From Phycisphaerales bacterium UBA1161 (GTDB lineage Bacteria; Planctomycetota; Phycisphaerae; Tepidisphaerales; Tepidisphaeraceae): a DNA stretch of 41,485 bases. The position numbers were made by a program, and so were the translations under genes. The notes below the pieces were generated by a model, which had not been told where the DNA came from, did not search any database, and saw only the letters and a program-made list of their open reading frames with translations. Shown here in pieces: positions 40,409 through 41,485 of the stretch (the stretch's first letter is position 1; each line of letters opens with the position of its first letter). The DNA is taken from the NCBI GenBank assembly GCA_002311745.1, contig DBZL01000026.1, positions 1 through 41,485 of the forward strand, given 5' to 3'.

Positions 40409-41266
40409 CTACGGCTTGACGGCGAAGACCTTGACGCTGGCCGCGTAAGCGTTGACGTTGATCTTGCTCAATACGTCGCGCAAGCCGCCGTGGACGCTGT
40501 CCGTGGGCTGCGGCGAGCAGCACCCGCCCGACGCTTCGCCAGCCATCTTCGGCGAGCAGCAGGCGGATTGGCCCTCGATCTTGGCATAGGCGTTCAGATC
40601 GGTCTTGCTATCGATCACCTGCACGTGCGCGAAGCCGGCCGCCTTTAGTGCGGCAACGTAATCGTCGATGAGCATCGCCCCCGCCACGCAACCCACGTAG
40701 GCCATCACGTCCGAGGCGATCTGCGGCGGCAGCGGCTTTTTGAGGGCGATGTCGCTGATGGCCAGCCGCCCGCCCGCTTTCAGAACGCGGGCCATCTCCC
40801 GAAACACCGCGGGCTTGTCCGCTGCGAGGTTGATCACGCAATTGCTGATGATGACGTCGGCTGAGCCAGCCGGCAGCGGCATCGCGTCGATGCGGGCCAG
40901 GTGGAATTCCACGTTGGCAAACCCTGCCTGCTCGGCGTTGCGGCGGGCACGCTCGATCATCTCGGGAGTCATGTCGATGCCGATGGCTCTGCCCGCCGGA
41001 CCGACTTTCTTGGCGGCCAGAAAAACGTCCAACCCCCCGCCGCAGCCCAAATCCACCACCACCTCGCCCGGACGCAGGTTCGCCATGGCGGTCGGATTCC
41101 CGCAGGAAAGTCCCATGTTCGCTTCAGAGGGAATCGAATTCAGTTCATCCGCGCTGTAGCCAAAGGCTTCGGCGACCGCCCGTACGCCGGCGTCGCCGCT
41201 GGAAAGCGCGCTTTGCGCCATCCGTCCGTATTTTTCTTTCACCGTATCCGCGATGTTCATGTGCAT
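40409..41266 (-). CDS. arsM: Arsenite S-adenosylmethionine methyltransferase ArsM
   Basis: 285 residues from ATG 41266, with a GGAAAGG ribosome binding site; in-frame codons upstream belong to the acr3 3' region. The start is [20 protein letters not shown]. The SAM-binding Rossmann fold has [20 protein letters not shown] and [20 protein letters not shown]. Conserved arsenic-binding cysteines are in [28 protein letters not shown] and [10 protein letters not shown]. The C-terminal part adds [10 protein letters not shown] and [10 protein letters not shown], vicinal cysteine pairs that may bind As(III). ArsM methylates arsenite to mono-, di- and trimethyl forms. It follows acr3 by 16 bp in an arsenic detoxification operon. 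Confidence 0.95.
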   Translation of the reverse strand: MHMNIADTVKEKYGRMAQSALSSGDAGVRAVAEAFGYSADELNSIPSEANMGLSCGNPTAMANLRPGEVVVDLGCGGGLDVFLAAKKVGPAGRAIGIDMTPEMIERARRNAEQAGFANVEFHLARIDAMPLPAGSADVIISNCVINLAADKPAVFREMARVLKAGGRLAISDIALKKPLPPQIASDVMAYVGCVAGAMLIDDYVAALKAAGFAHVQVIDSKTDLNAYAKIEGQSACCSPKMAGEASGGCCSPQPTDSVHGGLRDVLSKINVNAYAASVKVFAVKP

Positions 41267-41282
41267 GTCCTTTCCATTTGGC

Positions 41283-41485
41283 TTATCGCCCGCTGGCCGC
41301 GACCAGTTTCGCATCGTCAAGTTCCGCGGCGAAGTATCGGCGTTGGAAGAACAGGGCAACGTTCACCAGGCCGATGAGGACCGGCACCTCGACCAGAGGT
41401 CCGATGACCGCCGCGAACGCCGCCCCGTTGTTGATGCCGAAGACCGCAACCGCCACGGCGATCGCCAGCTCGAAGTTGTTGCCCG
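41283..41485 (-). CDS. acr3: ACR3-family arsenite efflux permease, 3' end only
   Basis: Only the last 67 residues are visible; the gene runs off the right edge of the window. The reading frame gives [20 protein letters not shown], followed by [20 protein letters not shown] and [20 protein letters not shown], ending TAA at 41283. This is the C-terminal helix pair of ACR3 arsenite permeases (family motif SNxFELAxAVAxxxFGxxSGAAxAxVxGxLxEVPVML). It pumps As(III) out of the cell using proton-motive force. It is followed by arsM, so export and methylation are combined. The ArsR regulator expected in such operons is not in the window. Confidence 0.88.
   Translation of the reverse strand, partial: GNNFELAIAVAVAVFGINNGAAFAAVIGPLVEVPVLIGLVNVALFFQRRYFAAELDDAKLVAASGR

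Overview
The window looks like one continuous chromosomal stretch from a GC-rich bacterium, most likely a planctomycete (Planctomycetota, perhaps Phycisphaerae-like). This is inferred from gene content: tandem TPR-glycosyltransferases, a Vps4-like MIT-AAA ATPase, a GTP-type PEPCK with an Rrf2 regulator, a DUF1844 protein, a variant CdsA signature and a YbeY with Asp as its third metal ligand. No rRNA or other decisive taxonomic marker is present. I see no prophage, conjugative element or CRISPR array.

Layout. 1-6108: an operon of TPR proteins with C-terminal glycosyltransferase domains, one SPINDLY/OGT-like (cut by the window start) and three tandem GT9-like paralogues joined by 4-bp ATGA overlaps. 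6110-7219: an unusual fusion of an archaeal-type adenylate-kinase-like domain to a nucleoside-deoxyribosyltransferase-like domain. 7241-11608: a TonB-like protein, a GT-C-type membrane protein and a convergent OafA-type acyltransferase, all envelope or glycan related. 11772-16354: recQ, an orphan minimal nucleotidyltransferase, the MIT-AAA ATPase, a small membrane protein and a bactofilin. 16385-23861: S41/PDZ protease, argS, an rrf2-pckG operon and a DUF2721 protein.

23895-25636 is the most striking regulatory locus. An 18-codon leader peptide with seven Ile codons, four of them consecutive, precedes mutually exclusive antiterminator and terminator stems in front of cimA (citramalate synthase, first step of the threonine-independent isoleucine pathway). 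This looks like a classical ribosome-mediated isoleucine attenuator.

25796-36136 is an envelope and RNA-maintenance cluster: uppS, then three extra genes (a TPR protein, a secreted beta-propeller and a possible archaeal RbkA-like protein), then cdsA, phoH, pgpH, ybeY and a CorC/CNNM-type transporter. phoH to the transporter is a tightly packed, probably co-transcribed set.

36151-41485: tRNA-Asp, a divergent RNase HII-like protein, a DUF1844 protein, a RAYT transposase bracketed by two REPIN-like elements (one encodes the RAYT C-terminus), thiC behind a TPP riboswitch, and the end of an arsenic operon (acr3-arsM).
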